Below, in pieces: positions 15,450 through 24,709 of a stretch of DNA of 64,000 nt; within the stretch, counting starts at the first letter, position 1, and the number at the start of each line of letters is the position of its first letter. The stretch is from positions 124,001-188,000 of the forward strand of contig NZ_JAIVMC010000001.1 in assembly GCF_020177265.1 (NCBI RefSeq), in the 5' to 3' direction. The stretch is from Pseudooceanicola marinus (lineage in GTDB: Bacteria > Pseudomonadota > Alphaproteobacteria > Rhodobacterales > Rhodobacteraceae). A program made the translations under genes and the position numbers. The notes beneath the pieces are model-generated. The model was not told the DNA's origin. It was given only the letters and a program-made list of their open reading frames with translations, and made no database searches.

Positions 15450-16367
15450 TTGCTTTCATTTCGACAGCTTGAGGTTTTCCGCGCGGTCATGCTCACCGGG
15501 TCCATCAGCGGCGCAGCGCAGCAGCTCGGGATCGCCCAGCCCACGGTGACCAACACGATCCGCAGGTTGGAGGATGTGCTGGGCATCCAGCTGTTCAACC
15601 GATCCGGAGCCCGCCTACGGCCCACGGCGCTTGCCCGACAGATCTTCGATGTGGCTGCCCCGTCGATGACCGCCTTCGAGCAGATTACCGATCGAGTCAA
15701 CGACATGGTCCGCGGCAAGGGCACCATGTTCCGCATGGGCGTCTCGCCCTCCGTCAGCCAGGCTCTGGCGCCGCGTAGCCTGTCGATCTTCCGCCGTCGT
15801 CGACCCGAAATGAAGCTGCGGATGGACACCCTGTCGATGAAGCAGAACCGCGACTATCTCTGGATGGCGGAAGGGACCTGCACGGTCACCATCTTTCCCC
15901 TCGACGATCCCGGTATTAATTCATTCCGGATCTCCTCGGCCGGAATGGTCTGCGTGGTGCCAAGGGATCATCGGCTGGCGGCGAAAAGCGAAGTGACGGT
16001 GCACGACATCGCCGAGGAGCCGCTGATCTTTTTTCACCCCAACACGCCACACGGCGCACTGGTGCGCCAGATCTTCCAGGCGGCGGGGATTGAGCCCAAT
16101 ATCGCCATCGAGACCCGCTTTGCGGAAACCGCACCGCACTTGATGCGCGAAGGATTCGGCATCGCCCTACAGGATCAGCTTTCGGCCATGGGGGTCACGA
16201 ACCCCGCGCTGAAGGTGTTGCCGCTGGCAGGCACGCCACGCCAGCCGATCTCTCTTCATTGTCGGTCCGACAACGTCGAGAACATCGAGGTGCAGGAGGC
16301 CCGGCGCTGCCTCCTGCAGGCCGCGTTGGAGCTGGGATTGCCGGATGAAACCGGGCTCGAGCCCTGA
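15450..16367 (+). CDS. LysR-family transcriptional regulator
   Basis: A 305-residue regulator. The N-terminal winged HTH reads LSFRQLEVFRAVMLTGSISG followed by AAQQLGIAQPTVTNTIRRLE, and the remainder is the type-2 periplasmic-binding effector domain. By alignment with this family the start is best placed at TTG 15450; a GTG at 15381 is an in-frame alternative. Neither has a strong ribosome site. It resembles regulators of opine or amino-acid catabolism in the HTH part. It is divergent from the shikimate-dehydrogenase-like gene, and two matching T-N11-A palindromes nearby are its likely operators. The intergenic gap also holds CTGTCAAGACAG at 15390-15401. Confidence 0.88.
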   Translation: MLSFRQLEVFRAVMLTGSISGAAQQLGIAQPTVTNTIRRLEDVLGIQLFNRSGARLRPTALARQIFDVAAPSMTAFEQITDRVNDMVRGKGTMFRMGVSPSVSQALAPRSLSIFRRRRPEMKLRMDTLSMKQNRDYLWMAEGTCTVTIFPLDDPGINSFRISSAGMVCVVPRDHRLAAKSEVTVHDIAEEPLIFFHPNTPHGALVRQIFQAAGIEPNIAIETRFAETAPHLMREGFGIALQDQLSAMGVTNPALKVLPLAGTPRQPISLHCRSDNVENIEVQEARRCLLQAALELGLPDETGLEP

Positions 16368-16369
16368 CG

Positions 16370-16388
16370 CCATAGCTCGGAGCTATGG
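16370..16388. promoter_or_regulatory. Candidate LysR operator before the chorismate enzyme gene
   Basis: CCATAGCTCGGAGCTATGG is a perfect palindrome with 9-base arms and one central base. It shows T-N11-A spacing and shares CATAGC...GAGCTATG with the site at 14511-14527. It begins three bases after the LysR stop and lies about 77 bases before the next start. Confidence 0.65.
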
Positions 16389-16464
16389 TTCGCCATAGTC
16401 TTCGATCTGGACGGCAGGCCGCGCTAGAGCGCAAGTTACCTCCCGACGAATGAGGAGGTTTCCA

Positions 16465-17616
16465 TTGCTTATCAATGACATGCAGAGAACTGCCTGCACG
16501 CGCGCCAGCGCCGCCGGGCTGCCCTTCGCTCTGTGGCGCGATCCCTTTGGGAGAGCCTTCACCGCGCTGATCTCGACGACACAGCCGGAAAAAGAGCCCG
16601 TTTTCGGGGAACAAACCGCCCCCGCTTTCGTCATGGCCCCCTTTGATACCGAGGACGGCAGTCAAGCCTGGACATTGCCGGCTGATGTCGTGATTTCGGA
16701 AGACGGCCCTCTCTATCGTGACGGCATCGCGCTGGTCGATCACCCGGTGAGCACGGCCCAGGGGCAAATCACAGATCCGACAAGCACGCCTCCGTCGGCA
16801 CTCAAGACGCCAGACGGCGAAAGCCCTGATCCGACTGATCGGGATTCCTACATGGGACGGGTTGCGCGCGCCGTGGCCAGTATTCGCGCGGGCGACTGTG
16901 ACAAGATCGTTCTCTCACGCATTGATCCGCGTGCCCTGCCGGATGATCGCGACCTTCTGGATCTGGCTGAAGGTCTGGCCGAGCTTCACCCCCATGCCTT
17001 CGTCTGCCTGGTCTCGTCGGAAGCTACGGGCACTTGGCTGACCGCGACCCCCGAGATCTTGCTTGCCAATGACGAAAACGGGATTCGGACCATGGCCTTG
17101 GCCGGAACCCAGTGGCCCGAGCCAGACACCGATATTGCCTCGCTGACCTGGCCCCGGAAAATTATCGACGAACAAGCCCTGGTGGCCGACTACATCCGCG
17201 AGGCCTTTGCAGCCGAAGGTTTCGACGACGTCGAAGAAACCGCGCCATACACGGTACGTGCGGCCAACCTTTGCCACCTGCGCTCAGACTTCAGCGCGCC
17301 GGGTGGCAGCGAAGAGGCGCTCTGCCGGTTGCTGGGCCGACTGCATCCGACCTCCGCGGTCTGCGGCATGCCGAAAGCAGCGGCGCGGGCTTTCATAATG
17401 GAAGAAGAGGGGCCGACACGCCGTTTCTATACTGGCTACCTGGGGCCGCGCGGCCTGAACGGAGGCACCCAGCTTTATGTGAATTTGCGGTCTGCCAGCA
17501 TTTCCGGCAATCAGATCTTCCTGCACGTGGGGGGCGGGATCGTCGAAGCCTCGGACCCCGCCACGGAATGGCAAGAGACGGTCGAAAAAGCCAAGACCAT
17601 CAGTGCGGTTTTGTAG
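16465..17616 (+). CDS. Isochorismate synthase-like chorismate-binding enzyme
   Basis: A 383-residue protein of the chorismate-utilising family (isochorismate, anthranilate and aminodeoxychorismate synthases). Landmarks are DKIVLSRI, the MALAGTQWPEP motif (usually AGTR), EQALVADYI, LHPTSAVCGMPKAAARAFI, RRFYTGYLGPRG, and the terminal GGGIVEASDPATEWQETVEK that holds Mg2+ ligands. The HPTSAVCG-P pattern fits the isochorismate synthase branch. TTG 16465 is preferred because AGGAGG stands six bases before it; ATG 16450 overlaps that site. It follows the LysR gene and its palindrome. With the AroE-like gene nearby it suggests a shikimate/chorismate-derived product; this is inference. Confidence 0.8.
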   Translation: MLINDMQRTACTRASAAGLPFALWRDPFGRAFTALISTTQPEKEPVFGEQTAPAFVMAPFDTEDGSQAWTLPADVVISEDGPLYRDGIALVDHPVSTAQGQITDPTSTPPSALKTPDGESPDPTDRDSYMGRVARAVASIRAGDCDKIVLSRIDPRALPDDRDLLDLAEGLAELHPHAFVCLVSSEATGTWLTATPEILLANDENGIRTMALAGTQWPEPDTDIASLTWPRKIIDEQALVADYIREAFAAEGFDDVEETAPYTVRAANLCHLRSDFSAPGGSEEALCRLLGRLHPTSAVCGMPKAAARAFIMEEEGPTRRFYTGYLGPRGLNGGTQLYVNLRSASISGNQIFLHVGGGIVEASDPATEWQETVEKAKTISAVL

Positions 17617-18035
17617 CCGAAGGCGGCCACAAGACAAGGGTCAGGCGTCGACTGTTCTGTCGTCACGCCTGACCCTGCGACTGCTGAAAGATCAGTTTTG
17701 CCAGGGAGACCCGAAGCCGACGTGGCTGCGCAGCACGGCTCACGGACACCCGTCGGCCTTGAACCGGCTCCGACCATTCGCTGCGTGGGCGTGGGCGGGC
17801 CGTTTGGCGCAGAGAGCCGCAATCGGGGGGCGCAACCAGAATGCAAGATCTCACAGCTCTCGCACCGTAATTTGCCATCATTCTGCGGCCTGTTCGGCTC
17901 GGAGTCTTCGGAAGCAAGCACAGGGGCAGGGTGCGCCTCTCGCAAAGGGTGATGTTGTCTTCGGTCGCCCCGCATGCTTCGATGCCTTAGTTCGTGACGC
18001 TATCGTCCGCCAACAAGAACCAACAGGACTTCCCC
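17617..18035. other. Gene-free stretch with terminator and dispersed-repeat core
   Basis: After the hairpin at 17638-17675 this stretch has mosaic sequence of the same kind as 5370-5700, including a 20-base core at about 17766-17785 (18 of 20 matches). The promoter of the peptide ABC operon must lie in the last part. No gene is seen. Confidence 0.5.
17638..17675 (+). terminator. Stem-loop after the chorismate enzyme gene
   Basis: Perfect 11-base arms GGGTCAGGCGT (17638-17648) and ACGCCTGACCC (17665-17675) enclose a 16-base loop, 22 bases after the stop codon. There is no clear T-run. Confidence 0.6.
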
Positions 18036-19565
18036 ATGCTCTCCAGAACAGACATGTCTTTCGGTGCGCCGCTTGCGCGCGGCCGGGCCGCCCTTGCGAC
18101 GCTGACGGCCGTTTCCGCCCTTGCGCTGTCCTCCGCCGCTGCCATGGCGCAGGACTACGACCCGCAGGCCGTAGTGAACATCGGATCGCTCTACGAGCCG
18201 CAGAACCTCGACAACACCCAGGGCGCGGGCCAGGGTATCAACGAGGCCTTCAACGGCAACGTCTACGAAGGCCTCTTCGTTCTCACCGACGACGGTGATG
18301 TCGAACCCAAGCTGGTGGACAGCTACGAGATCAGCGACGACGGGCTGACCTATACCTTCACGCTGAAAGACGGTGTGACCTTCCATTCCGGCGAGAAGAT
18401 GACCTCTGCCGACGTGAAAAGCTCGATCGAGCGGGTCACCGCGGAAAATTCCGCCAGTTCGCGCAAGAAGACCCTGACGGTGATCGACAGCATCGAGACC
18501 CCGGACGACAAGACCGTGGTGGTGACCCTGAGCGCCCCCTCGATCTCGCTGCCCTACAACCTGTCCTATGTCTGGATCGTCAATGACGACGCCGGCGACA
18601 TCAGCGCCAGCGAGGACGGTACCGGCCCCTACACGCTGCAGGAATGGCGGCGCGGCTCGGCCCTGGCCATGGTGCCCTTCGAGGACTACTGGGGCGAAGA
18701 GCCCACCAATGGCGGCGTGATGTTCCAGTATTTCACCGACGCGACGGCGCAGAACAATGCGCTGCTGACCGGCGCGGTCGACATCATCACCTCGGTGCAG
18801 AGCCCGGACGCGCTGTCGATGTTCACCGACAACCCGGATTTCACGGTGTCCGAAGGTGCCTCCACCACCAAGGAGCTGATGGCCTACAACGACCGCGTCG
18901 CGCCCTTCGACAATGCCCAGGTGCGGGCGGCCCTGTCGCGCGCCGTGGATAAGGAAAAGCTGCTGCAGGCGATCTGGGGCGACTATGGCACCCTGATCGG
19001 GTCCTTCGTGCCGCCGACCGACCCCTGGTACGTCGATCTGAACGACGTGAACGCCTACGATCCGGAAAGCACCAAGGAGATGCTGGCCGAGGCGGGCTAT
19101 CCCGATGGTTTCTCCTTCACCCTCGACACGCCGGATTACGATCCGCATCCCGTGGTGGCGCAGTTCCTGCAGAACGAGCTGGCCAAGGTCGACGTGGACG
19201 TGAAGATCAACATCATCACGGCCAACGAGTGGTACACCAAGATCTACAAGGCGCATGATTTCGATGCGACCCTGCAGGAACACGTGAACCACCGCGACAT
19301 CGTTTTCTACGGCAACCCGGATTTCTACTGGGGCTACGACAACCCCGAGGTCACCCGGCTGATCAGCGAAAGCGAGAGCGCGCACAGCATGGAGGAACAG
19401 ACCGAGATGCTGACCGAGGCGAACAAGATCATCGCCGAGGATGCCGCCAGCATGTGGCTGTACCTGTACCCGCAGATCGTCGTCTCCACGTCGAACGTCT
19501 CTGGCTATCCGCTGAACGGCCTGAACTCGCAGTTCTTCGCGTATGATATCCAGAAGGCTGACTGA
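18036..19565 (+). CDS. Peptide-type ABC transporter substrate-binding protein (family 5)
   Basis: A 509-residue periplasmic binding protein. A signal peptide is visible (ARGRAALATLTAVSALALSS ending AMAQ before DYDPQ). The mature protein fits SBP family 5 (dipeptide, oligopeptide, nickel): an early VVNIGSLYEPQNLDNTQ, the GDVEPKLVDSYEISDDGLTY segment, GVTFHSGEKMTSADVKSSIE and a C-terminal ASMWLYLYPQIVVST. ATG 18036 has a weak AGGA site; GTG 17994 and ATG 18054 are alternatives. It is the first gene of a five-gene uptake operon plus a DUF1684 gene, and a strong hairpin follows it. Confidence 0.92.
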   Translation: MLSRTDMSFGAPLARGRAALATLTAVSALALSSAAAMAQDYDPQAVVNIGSLYEPQNLDNTQGAGQGINEAFNGNVYEGLFVLTDDGDVEPKLVDSYEISDDGLTYTFTLKDGVTFHSGEKMTSADVKSSIERVTAENSASSRKKTLTVIDSIETPDDKTVVVTLSAPSISLPYNLSYVWIVNDDAGDISASEDGTGPYTLQEWRRGSALAMVPFEDYWGEEPTNGGVMFQYFTDATAQNNALLTGAVDIITSVQSPDALSMFTDNPDFTVSEGASTTKELMAYNDRVAPFDNAQVRAALSRAVDKEKLLQAIWGDYGTLIGSFVPPTDPWYVDLNDVNAYDPESTKEMLAEAGYPDGFSFTLDTPDYDPHPVVAQFLQNELAKVDVDVKINIITANEWYTKIYKAHDFDATLQEHVNHRDIVFYGNPDFYWGYDNPEVTRLISESESAHSMEEQTEMLTEANKIIAEDAASMWLYLYPQIVVSTSNVSGYPLNGLNSQFFAYDIQKAD

Positions 19566-19590
19566 GGCCTCTGATCGCGCGCTATGAAAA

Positions 19591-19616
19591 GGGGCCGCGC
19601 CATAGGGCGTGGCCCC
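19591..19616 (+). terminator. Intra-operon stem-loop after the binding-protein gene
   Basis: GGGGCCGCGCC and GGCGTGGCCCC pair as an 11-base stem with a 4-base loop, directly between the binding-protein stop and the permease. It has no T-run and probably stabilises or partly terminates the message, raising the ratio of binding protein to permease. Confidence 0.65.
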
Positions 19617-19641
19617 GAAACGTCCGGGGAACGGGATCAAA

Positions 19642-20595
19642 ATGCTCAGATACATTTTGCGACGGCTGGTGATCCTGCTGCTGTCGCTGTTCATTGCCGC
19701 GGTGGTGCTCTTCGTGCTGTTGCGCCTGCTGCCGGGGGATCCCGCGAACGCGCTTGTCGGCGTGGGCGCCACACCCGAGCAGATTGCCGCGGCGCAAGCG
19801 CAACTTGGGTCTGATCAGCCGCTCGGCGTCCAGTTCCTGTCCTACCTGGGGGATCTTGCGCGGTTCGACCTCGGCAATTCCTTCGTGTCGCGTTCGTCGG
19901 TGCTCGACGAGATATCGCGGCGTCTGAGCGTGACGCTTCCGCTGACACTGGCCGCCTTCGTGCTGGCGCTGGTGATTGCCATTCCACTCGGGATCCTGGC
20001 CGCGGTGAAGGCCGATCGCTGGTACGGGCTGCTGCTGTCGGTGGTCTCGCAGGTCGGCATCGCGGTGCCGGTGTTCTGGCTGGGCATCCTGCTGGTCTAT
20101 GAATTCTCGCTGAACCTGCGGCTGCTGCCTTCAGGGGGGTTCCCGCTGCGGGGCTATGCCGATCCGGGGCGCGCCATCGAGTCTATGGTGCTACCGGTGC
20201 TGACCATCGCCATTGTCATGTCGGCCTCGCTTATGCGCTACGTGCGTGCGGCGACGCTGGAGGTGCTGGGATCGGATTTCCTGCGCACCGCGCGGGCGCT
20301 GGGCGAGAGTCATACTGGCGCGCTGATGCGCCACGGGCTGCGCAACGCGGCGGTGCCGGTAGTCTCGGTGCTGGGCATCGAGCTGTCGACCACTTTCCTT
20401 GGGGCCGTTGTGGTGGAGCAGGTGTTCTCGCTGCCGGGCATGGGCTCCATGCTGTTGCTAGGGATCCAGCAGCGGGACTATCCGAACATCCAAGGCGTTC
20501 TGATCGTTTCAACCCTGCTGGTTCTGCTGACCGGGTTCCTAGCGGATATCCTGCAACGGGTACTTGATCCGCGTCTGCGCAAGGAGGCCCGCTGA
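19642..20595 (+). CDS. Peptide-type ABC transporter permease, DppB/OppB-like
   Basis: A 317-residue inner-membrane protein with six membrane segments. It has the standard DppB N-terminus MLRYILRRLVILLLSLFIAA, the LLPGDPANAL loop, and the EAA loop DFLRTARALGESHTGALMRH. ATG 19642 is chosen to match the family; a frame extending to 19609 would add 11 charged residues. The stop overlaps the next start as TGATG. Confidence 0.93.
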   Translation: MLRYILRRLVILLLSLFIAAVVLFVLLRLLPGDPANALVGVGATPEQIAAAQAQLGSDQPLGVQFLSYLGDLARFDLGNSFVSRSSVLDEISRRLSVTLPLTLAAFVLALVIAIPLGILAAVKADRWYGLLLSVVSQVGIAVPVFWLGILLVYEFSLNLRLLPSGGFPLRGYADPGRAIESMVLPVLTIAIVMSASLMRYVRAATLEVLGSDFLRTARALGESHTGALMRHGLRNAAVPVVSVLGIELSTTFLGAVVVEQVFSLPGMGSMLLLGIQQRDYPNIQGVLIVSTLLVLLTGFLADILQRVLDPRLRKEAR

Positions 20596-21443
20596 TGTCT
20601 GCTGAAAGCACCGAACTGCCGCCCCGGCGGCGGCGGGGCAACGCTACTTTCTGGCTGGGACTGATCCTGGTGGGGGTGATCGTCCTCGCTGGGATCGTGT
20701 CGTTCTTCTGGACGCCCTATGCGCTGTCGGACATGGCCGGCGGACGGTTGGAGGCGCCGAGCGCGGCGCATTGGGCGGGCACCGACCGCCTGGGCCGCGA
20801 CCTGTTCACCCAGTTGATGATCGGGGCGCGGATCGCGCTGATCGTCGGCTGCGGTGCCGTGGCCATCGGCGCGGTGATCGGCGTGGCGACCGGGATCCTC
20901 GCTGCCTTTGCCACGCGGTTCCTAGATGATGCGCTGGCGGCCTTCTTCGATATTCTGATCGCCTTTCCGACGCTGCTGATTGCCATGCTGGTGGTGGCCG
21001 CGCGCGAAGAGGCCTCTCTCGGGACGGCGATCCTGGCGCTTGGCATCGGCCTGTCGCCCATCGTCGGCCGGATCACGCGGATCCTGACGAAACAGGTGCT
21101 GGGACAGGATTACATCACCGCGGCGCGGGTCTCGGGCACCTCCTGGGGGGCCATCGTCTACTGGCACATCCTGCCGAATATCGTGCCCTTCCTGGGCGTG
21201 AACCTGGCGTTGCAGTTCGGCCTGGCCGTGATGGCCGAGGCCTCGCTGTCCTATCTCGGGCTGGGCGCGCCACCGCCCAATGCAAGCTGGGGGCGGATGC
21301 TGCAGGAGGCGCAGGGCACGGTCTATACCGCGCCATGGGGCGCCGTGTTGCCCGGCCTGGCGCTGTTTGCGCTGGTGATCGGGATCAACCTGCTGGCTGA
21401 CGGGCTGCGCGACCGTTTCGACCCGGCACGGAGGGATGGATGA
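20595..21443 (+). CDS. Peptide-type ABC transporter permease, DppC/OppC-like
   Basis: A 282-residue inner-membrane permease with one N-terminal and five further membrane segments. Family marks are the H-W-x-GTDRLGRDLFTQLMIGARI segment just after the first membrane helix, the EAA loop DYITAARVSGTSWGAIVYWH, and the SYLGLGAPPPNASWGRML end. It is translationally coupled to the DppB-like gene before it and overlaps the ATPase gene after it by four bases. Confidence 0.94.
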   Translation: MSAESTELPPRRRRGNATFWLGLILVGVIVLAGIVSFFWTPYALSDMAGGRLEAPSAAHWAGTDRLGRDLFTQLMIGARIALIVGCGAVAIGAVIGVATGILAAFATRFLDDALAAFFDILIAFPTLLIAMLVVAAREEASLGTAILALGIGLSPIVGRITRILTKQVLGQDYITAARVSGTSWGAIVYWHILPNIVPFLGVNLALQFGLAVMAEASLSYLGLGAPPPNASWGRMLQEAQGTVYTAPWGAVLPGLALFALVIGINLLADGLRDRFDPARRDG

Positions 21444-22252
21444 TGGGCGATCTTCTGACTGTGCGCGGCCTGACACTGGCCACCCCGGACAAGGTGCTGG
21501 TGGAGGACCTGTCCTTTTCCATCGCCCCAGGCGAGCGTTTCGGCCTGATCGGTGAGAGCGGTTCGGGCAAATCGCTGACCTCGCTGGCGGTCACCGGGCT
21601 GCTGGAACCATCGATCCGGCCCGCGGGCAGCATCACGCTGGCCGGCGAGGAGATCATCGGCGCGCCGGAGAAACGCCTTGTGCGGATGCGCGGCGACGCT
21701 GTGGCCACGGTGTTCCAGGAGCCGCTGACGGCGCTGGATCCGCTGATGCCGCTGGGCCGGCAGATCGCCGGGCCGGTACGTCGCCGCCTGAAACGCAAGG
21801 GGCAGGATGCCGGCCGGGCCGCTGTCGCGCGGGAGGTGCAGACCCTGCTGGAGCAGGTGCGGCTGCCCGAGCCGGAGCGGCTGATACGATCCTATCCGCA
21901 CGAGGTATCGGGCGGCCAGCGGCAGCGGGTGGCGATTGCCATGGCGCTGGCCTGCCAGCCGCGCCTGCTGATCGCGGACGAACCGACAACCGCGCTCGAC
22001 GTGACGACCCAGGCGGAAATCGTGCGCCTGATCACCGCGCTGGTCGAGGACCTGGGCATCGCCCTGCTGTTCATCAGCCATGATCTGGCCGTGGTGGGGC
22101 AGGTGGCCGAGCGCGTGATGGTCATGCGCGACGGACGGAGTATCGAGACGGGGCCTGCGCAGCAGGTGCTGACACGGCCAGAAGACAGCTATACCCGCAG
22201 TCTCGTGGCGGCCGCACGCCGGTTTGACCAGGCCTTGGAGGGACAGCCATGA
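21440..22252 (+). CDS. Peptide-type ABC transporter ATPase, DppD-like
   Basis: A 270-residue ATPase with Walker A GESGSGKS, signature [16 protein letters not shown], Walker [13 protein letters not shown] and H-loop [10 protein letters not shown]. Translation can begin at ATG 21440 or ATG 21443. At 270 residues it is about 60 shorter than typical DppD and lacks the C-terminal oligopeptide/dipeptide cysteine region that usually follows. It overlaps both neighbours by four bases, so the operon is tightly coupled. Confidence 0.93.
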   Translation: MMGDLLTVRGLTLATPDKVLVEDLSFSIAPGERFGLIGESGSGKSLTSLAVTGLLEPSIRPAGSITLAGEEIIGAPEKRLVRMRGDAVATVFQEPLTALDPLMPLGRQIAGPVRRRLKRKGQDAGRAAVAREVQTLLEQVRLPEPERLIRSYPHEVSGGQRQRVAIAMALACQPRLLIADEPTTALDVTTQAEIVRLITALVEDLGIALLFISHDLAVVGQVAERVMVMRDGRSIETGPAQQVLTRPEDSYTRSLVAAARRFDQALEGQP

Positions 22253-23010
22253 CATTGATGTCGTTGGAGAATGTCGGCTTTGCCTATGGCCCTGGCCGCC
22301 GTGTGCTGGAGGATATCTCCTTTACCGTGCCGCGGGGTGCCAACGTGGGCCTGGTGGGAGAGAGCGGATCTGGAAAATCGACGCTGTTGCGGCTGATGCT
22401 GGGGCTGGACAGCCCGCAGCAGGGGCGGATCCTGTTCGACAGCGCACCGCTGGAGGCGCGCAACCGGCATTACATGCAGGGCTATCGCAAGCGGGTGCAG
22501 GCGGTGTTCCAGGATCCGTATTCCTCGCTCAATCCGGCGCACCGCATCGGGCGGATCGTGTCGGAACCGCTGCGCTCGCTCAAGGTGCCCGGTGATCACC
22601 GCAGGATGGCCGAGGAGGCGATTGCCTCGGTCGGGCTGAGCGCGGATACGCTCGATCGGTTTCCGCACCAGTTTTCCGGCGGGCAGCGGCAGCGGATCGC
22701 CATTGCTCGCGCCATCGTGGCCCGGCCCGAACTGGTGCTGGCCGACGAGGCGGTGAGCGCGCTCGACCTGTCAACGCGGGTGCGGGTGGTCGACCTGTTC
22801 CAGGAAATTTCCGAGAAGATGACGATGGTCTTCGTGTCGCATGACATGGGGGTCGTCGCCGCGCTCTGTGACCAGATGGTGGTGCTGGATCGCGGTCGGA
22901 TCGTGGAGGCGGGCGCCACCGCCGAGATCCTGCGCAATCCGCAGCATGCCTATACCCAAAGCCTTCTGGCCAGCATCCCGCGGATGCCGGAAGGCCCCGT
23001 GGCCCTCTAG
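22249..23010 (+). CDS. Peptide-type ABC transporter ATPase, DppF-like
   Basis: A 253-residue ATPase with Walker [11 protein letters not shown]-loop VFQDPYSSLNPAHRIG, signature QFSGGQRQRIAIARAI, and a Walker B ending LVLADEAVSALD where the usual DEP is DEA. Like its DppD-like partner it lacks the C-terminal extension with clustered cysteines, so the pair are the short form seen in some proteobacterial systems. It pairs with the preceding ATPase to drive uptake. Confidence 0.92.
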   Translation: MTLMSLENVGFAYGPGRRVLEDISFTVPRGANVGLVGESGSGKSTLLRLMLGLDSPQQGRILFDSAPLEARNRHYMQGYRKRVQAVFQDPYSSLNPAHRIGRIVSEPLRSLKVPGDHRRMAEEAIASVGLSADTLDRFPHQFSGGQRQRIAIARAIVARPELVLADEAVSALDLSTRVRVVDLFQEISEKMTMVFVSHDMGVVAALCDQMVVLDRGRIVEAGATAEILRNPQHAYTQSLLASIPRMPEGPVAL

Positions 23011-23025
23011 TTTCAAGGATATGAC

Positions 23026-23808
23026 ATGACCGTTTCCCCAGAGTTCCAACAGGCGCATGCTGCCTGGTTCGAGACCCGCATGGCCAAGCTGACGGCCGAG
23101 GACGGCTGGCTGAACCTGCTGGGCCGTTGGTGGGTGACCCCCGGCACGCCTACCATCGGGCGCGGTGCGGCCTGTGACGTGCAATTGCCCGTCGGGCCAG
23201 AGTTGCTGGGCCGGTTGACCCTGAACGCCGACGATACCGGTCTCTTTGAAGGCATGGATGGCGAGGCAATCGCGCTCGACAAGGCGGCGGGTGCGTTTGC
23301 CTGGCGGGTAGATCGCTTTCTGCTGGAGATCACCTCCCTCAATGAGCTGCGCGCGCTGCGTATCCGCGATGCGGAATCCGAGGCGGCGGCACAGATGAAG
23401 CCAATCGCGTTCTTTCCGCTGGACCCGGCCTTGCGGATCACGGCCCGCTGGGAGCCGCTGCCCGAACCAATGAGCCTGACGCTCGACACGATCATCGGCG
23501 TGCCCACGCAGGTGCCGGTGACCCATGTGGCGAGATTCGAATTCGCGGGCCGCGAGATGGCCATGCTGCCGACCTATGGCACCGCCGACAGGCCGCAGTT
23601 CGTGTTCCGCGACCTGACCTCGCTCGACGATACCTACGCGCATATGCGCTTTGTCTTCGGCGAGGAGGTCACGGAGAACACCGTGGTGCTCGATTTCAAC
23701 CGGGCGACCAACCCGCCCTGCGCCTTTACCGCCCATGCGGTCTGCCCGCTGCCTCCGCGCGAAAACCTCTTTCCGGTGCGGATTGAAGCAGGTGAACGCC
23801 GTCTCTGA
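23026..23808 (+). CDS. DUF1684 protein
   Basis: A 260-residue protein of the DUF1684 family, recognised by its conserved end VVLDFNRATNPPCAFTAHAV followed by CPLPPRENLFPVRIEAGE. The N-terminus starts WFETRMAKLTAEDGWLNLLG, also typical. No signal peptide or membrane segment is visible, so it is probably cytoplasmic. The family has no firm biochemical role that I know. It starts 15 bases after the DppF-like stop and belongs to the peptide ABC operon; a role in processing the imported compound is inferred from position only. Confidence 0.85.
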   Translation: MTVSPEFQQAHAAWFETRMAKLTAEDGWLNLLGRWWVTPGTPTIGRGAACDVQLPVGPELLGRLTLNADDTGLFEGMDGEAIALDKAAGAFAWRVDRFLLEITSLNELRALRIRDAESEAAAQMKPIAFFPLDPALRITARWEPLPEPMSLTLDTIIGVPTQVPVTHVARFEFAGREMAMLPTYGTADRPQFVFRDLTSLDDTYAHMRFVFGEEVTENTVVLDFNRATNPPCAFTAHAVCPLPPRENLFPVRIEAGERRL

Positions 23809-24709
23809 TAGACGGCGATCCCTATTCGCGCAGTTTCGATACTCGGATGATGCCGTGGCGATGCATACAGGCTCCGCGCGATGACACTGGTGCTTGGTCC
23901 CGCAGACCTGATACGTAACAGCAGCGTCGCTTCCAGCGATGCGATCAGGTCGACTTTGTAGTTCGGGTGCGGTTGTGGGCGAGCAAGGCTTGAATGTCCT
24001 CCGGCGCGGATAGCCGTAAGGCGATTGAACAACTCGACGAATGCTCCGTCTCGATCCGGCCGGTAGAAGTGCGGACCACTCAAGCATATCTTTCCGTACT
24101 GAACGGTATCGGCATCGGGTGTCTTCTTGGCAAGAGATGAGCGGAGGTCTTCGAGGCGGGGTGGTTATTGCGGAAGATGGGCGCTTGAACGCCGCTGCTT
24201 GCCTTGCTCTGCCTTTACTATCGCCGCCGCCGCAATCCGCTGGCCGGCGTCACCTGCTTTGTTGAACTTGTGGGGGAAATAGCGCGCTTCTTAAGACGTT
24301 CAGGCATGGCTTGTGCCTAGGGAACGGGTGCTGGGGAGGTGAGGAGTGCTCTAGTGGATTCAGGCGCCGACAATGCGGTTCATGCGCAGTTGAAAGGCCG
24401 GATGGCCGATCGGGCCTCGGGCGGCGCCTTATTCTGCGTACTGACGAACGTGGGCCAAGGCCGCTATTGTCCACTGGACGACTGATGCAGACCCGGAGGT
24501 TTGGCGGAGACGAGGAGAGACTATTTGACGTCGTCGATCCGAGGATCGGTCTGGGATTTCGCGTCGTTTAGCAGGGGCAAAGGGAAGTTCGATCCATCGG
24601 TCGCGTCCATCTCGCGGCCGTTCAGCGGCCGATGTGTCCCACGTGCAAATCCTGCATGGGACACTTTTGTACTTAAGAGACGGAAATATAATGATTTTGT
24701 GATCGGGAA
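23809..24709. other. 900-base gene-free stretch beside tRNA-Gly
   Basis: I see no credible gene. Short frames on both strands have no recognisable family, including one on the minus strand reaching into the DUF1684 gene. The tRNA 3' end faces this stretch, and such positions are common integration sites, but no integrase or repeated tRNA end is seen. A strong hairpin is at 24634-24664. The sequence is probably decayed foreign DNA. Confidence 0.5.
24634..24669 (+). terminator. Strong hairpin followed by T-run
   Basis: GTGTCCCA (24634-24641) and TGGGACAC (24657-24664) form a stem extended by an inner TGCA/TGCA pairing across a 2-base bulge, followed by TTTTG. It reads as a rho-independent terminator on the plus strand, although no plus-strand gene ends nearby. 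Confidence 0.5.

Noticed and set aside
23634-24083. Minus-strand open frame of about 149 codons
   Set aside because: It overlaps the conserved end of the DUF1684 gene and has no recognisable domain or start signal.
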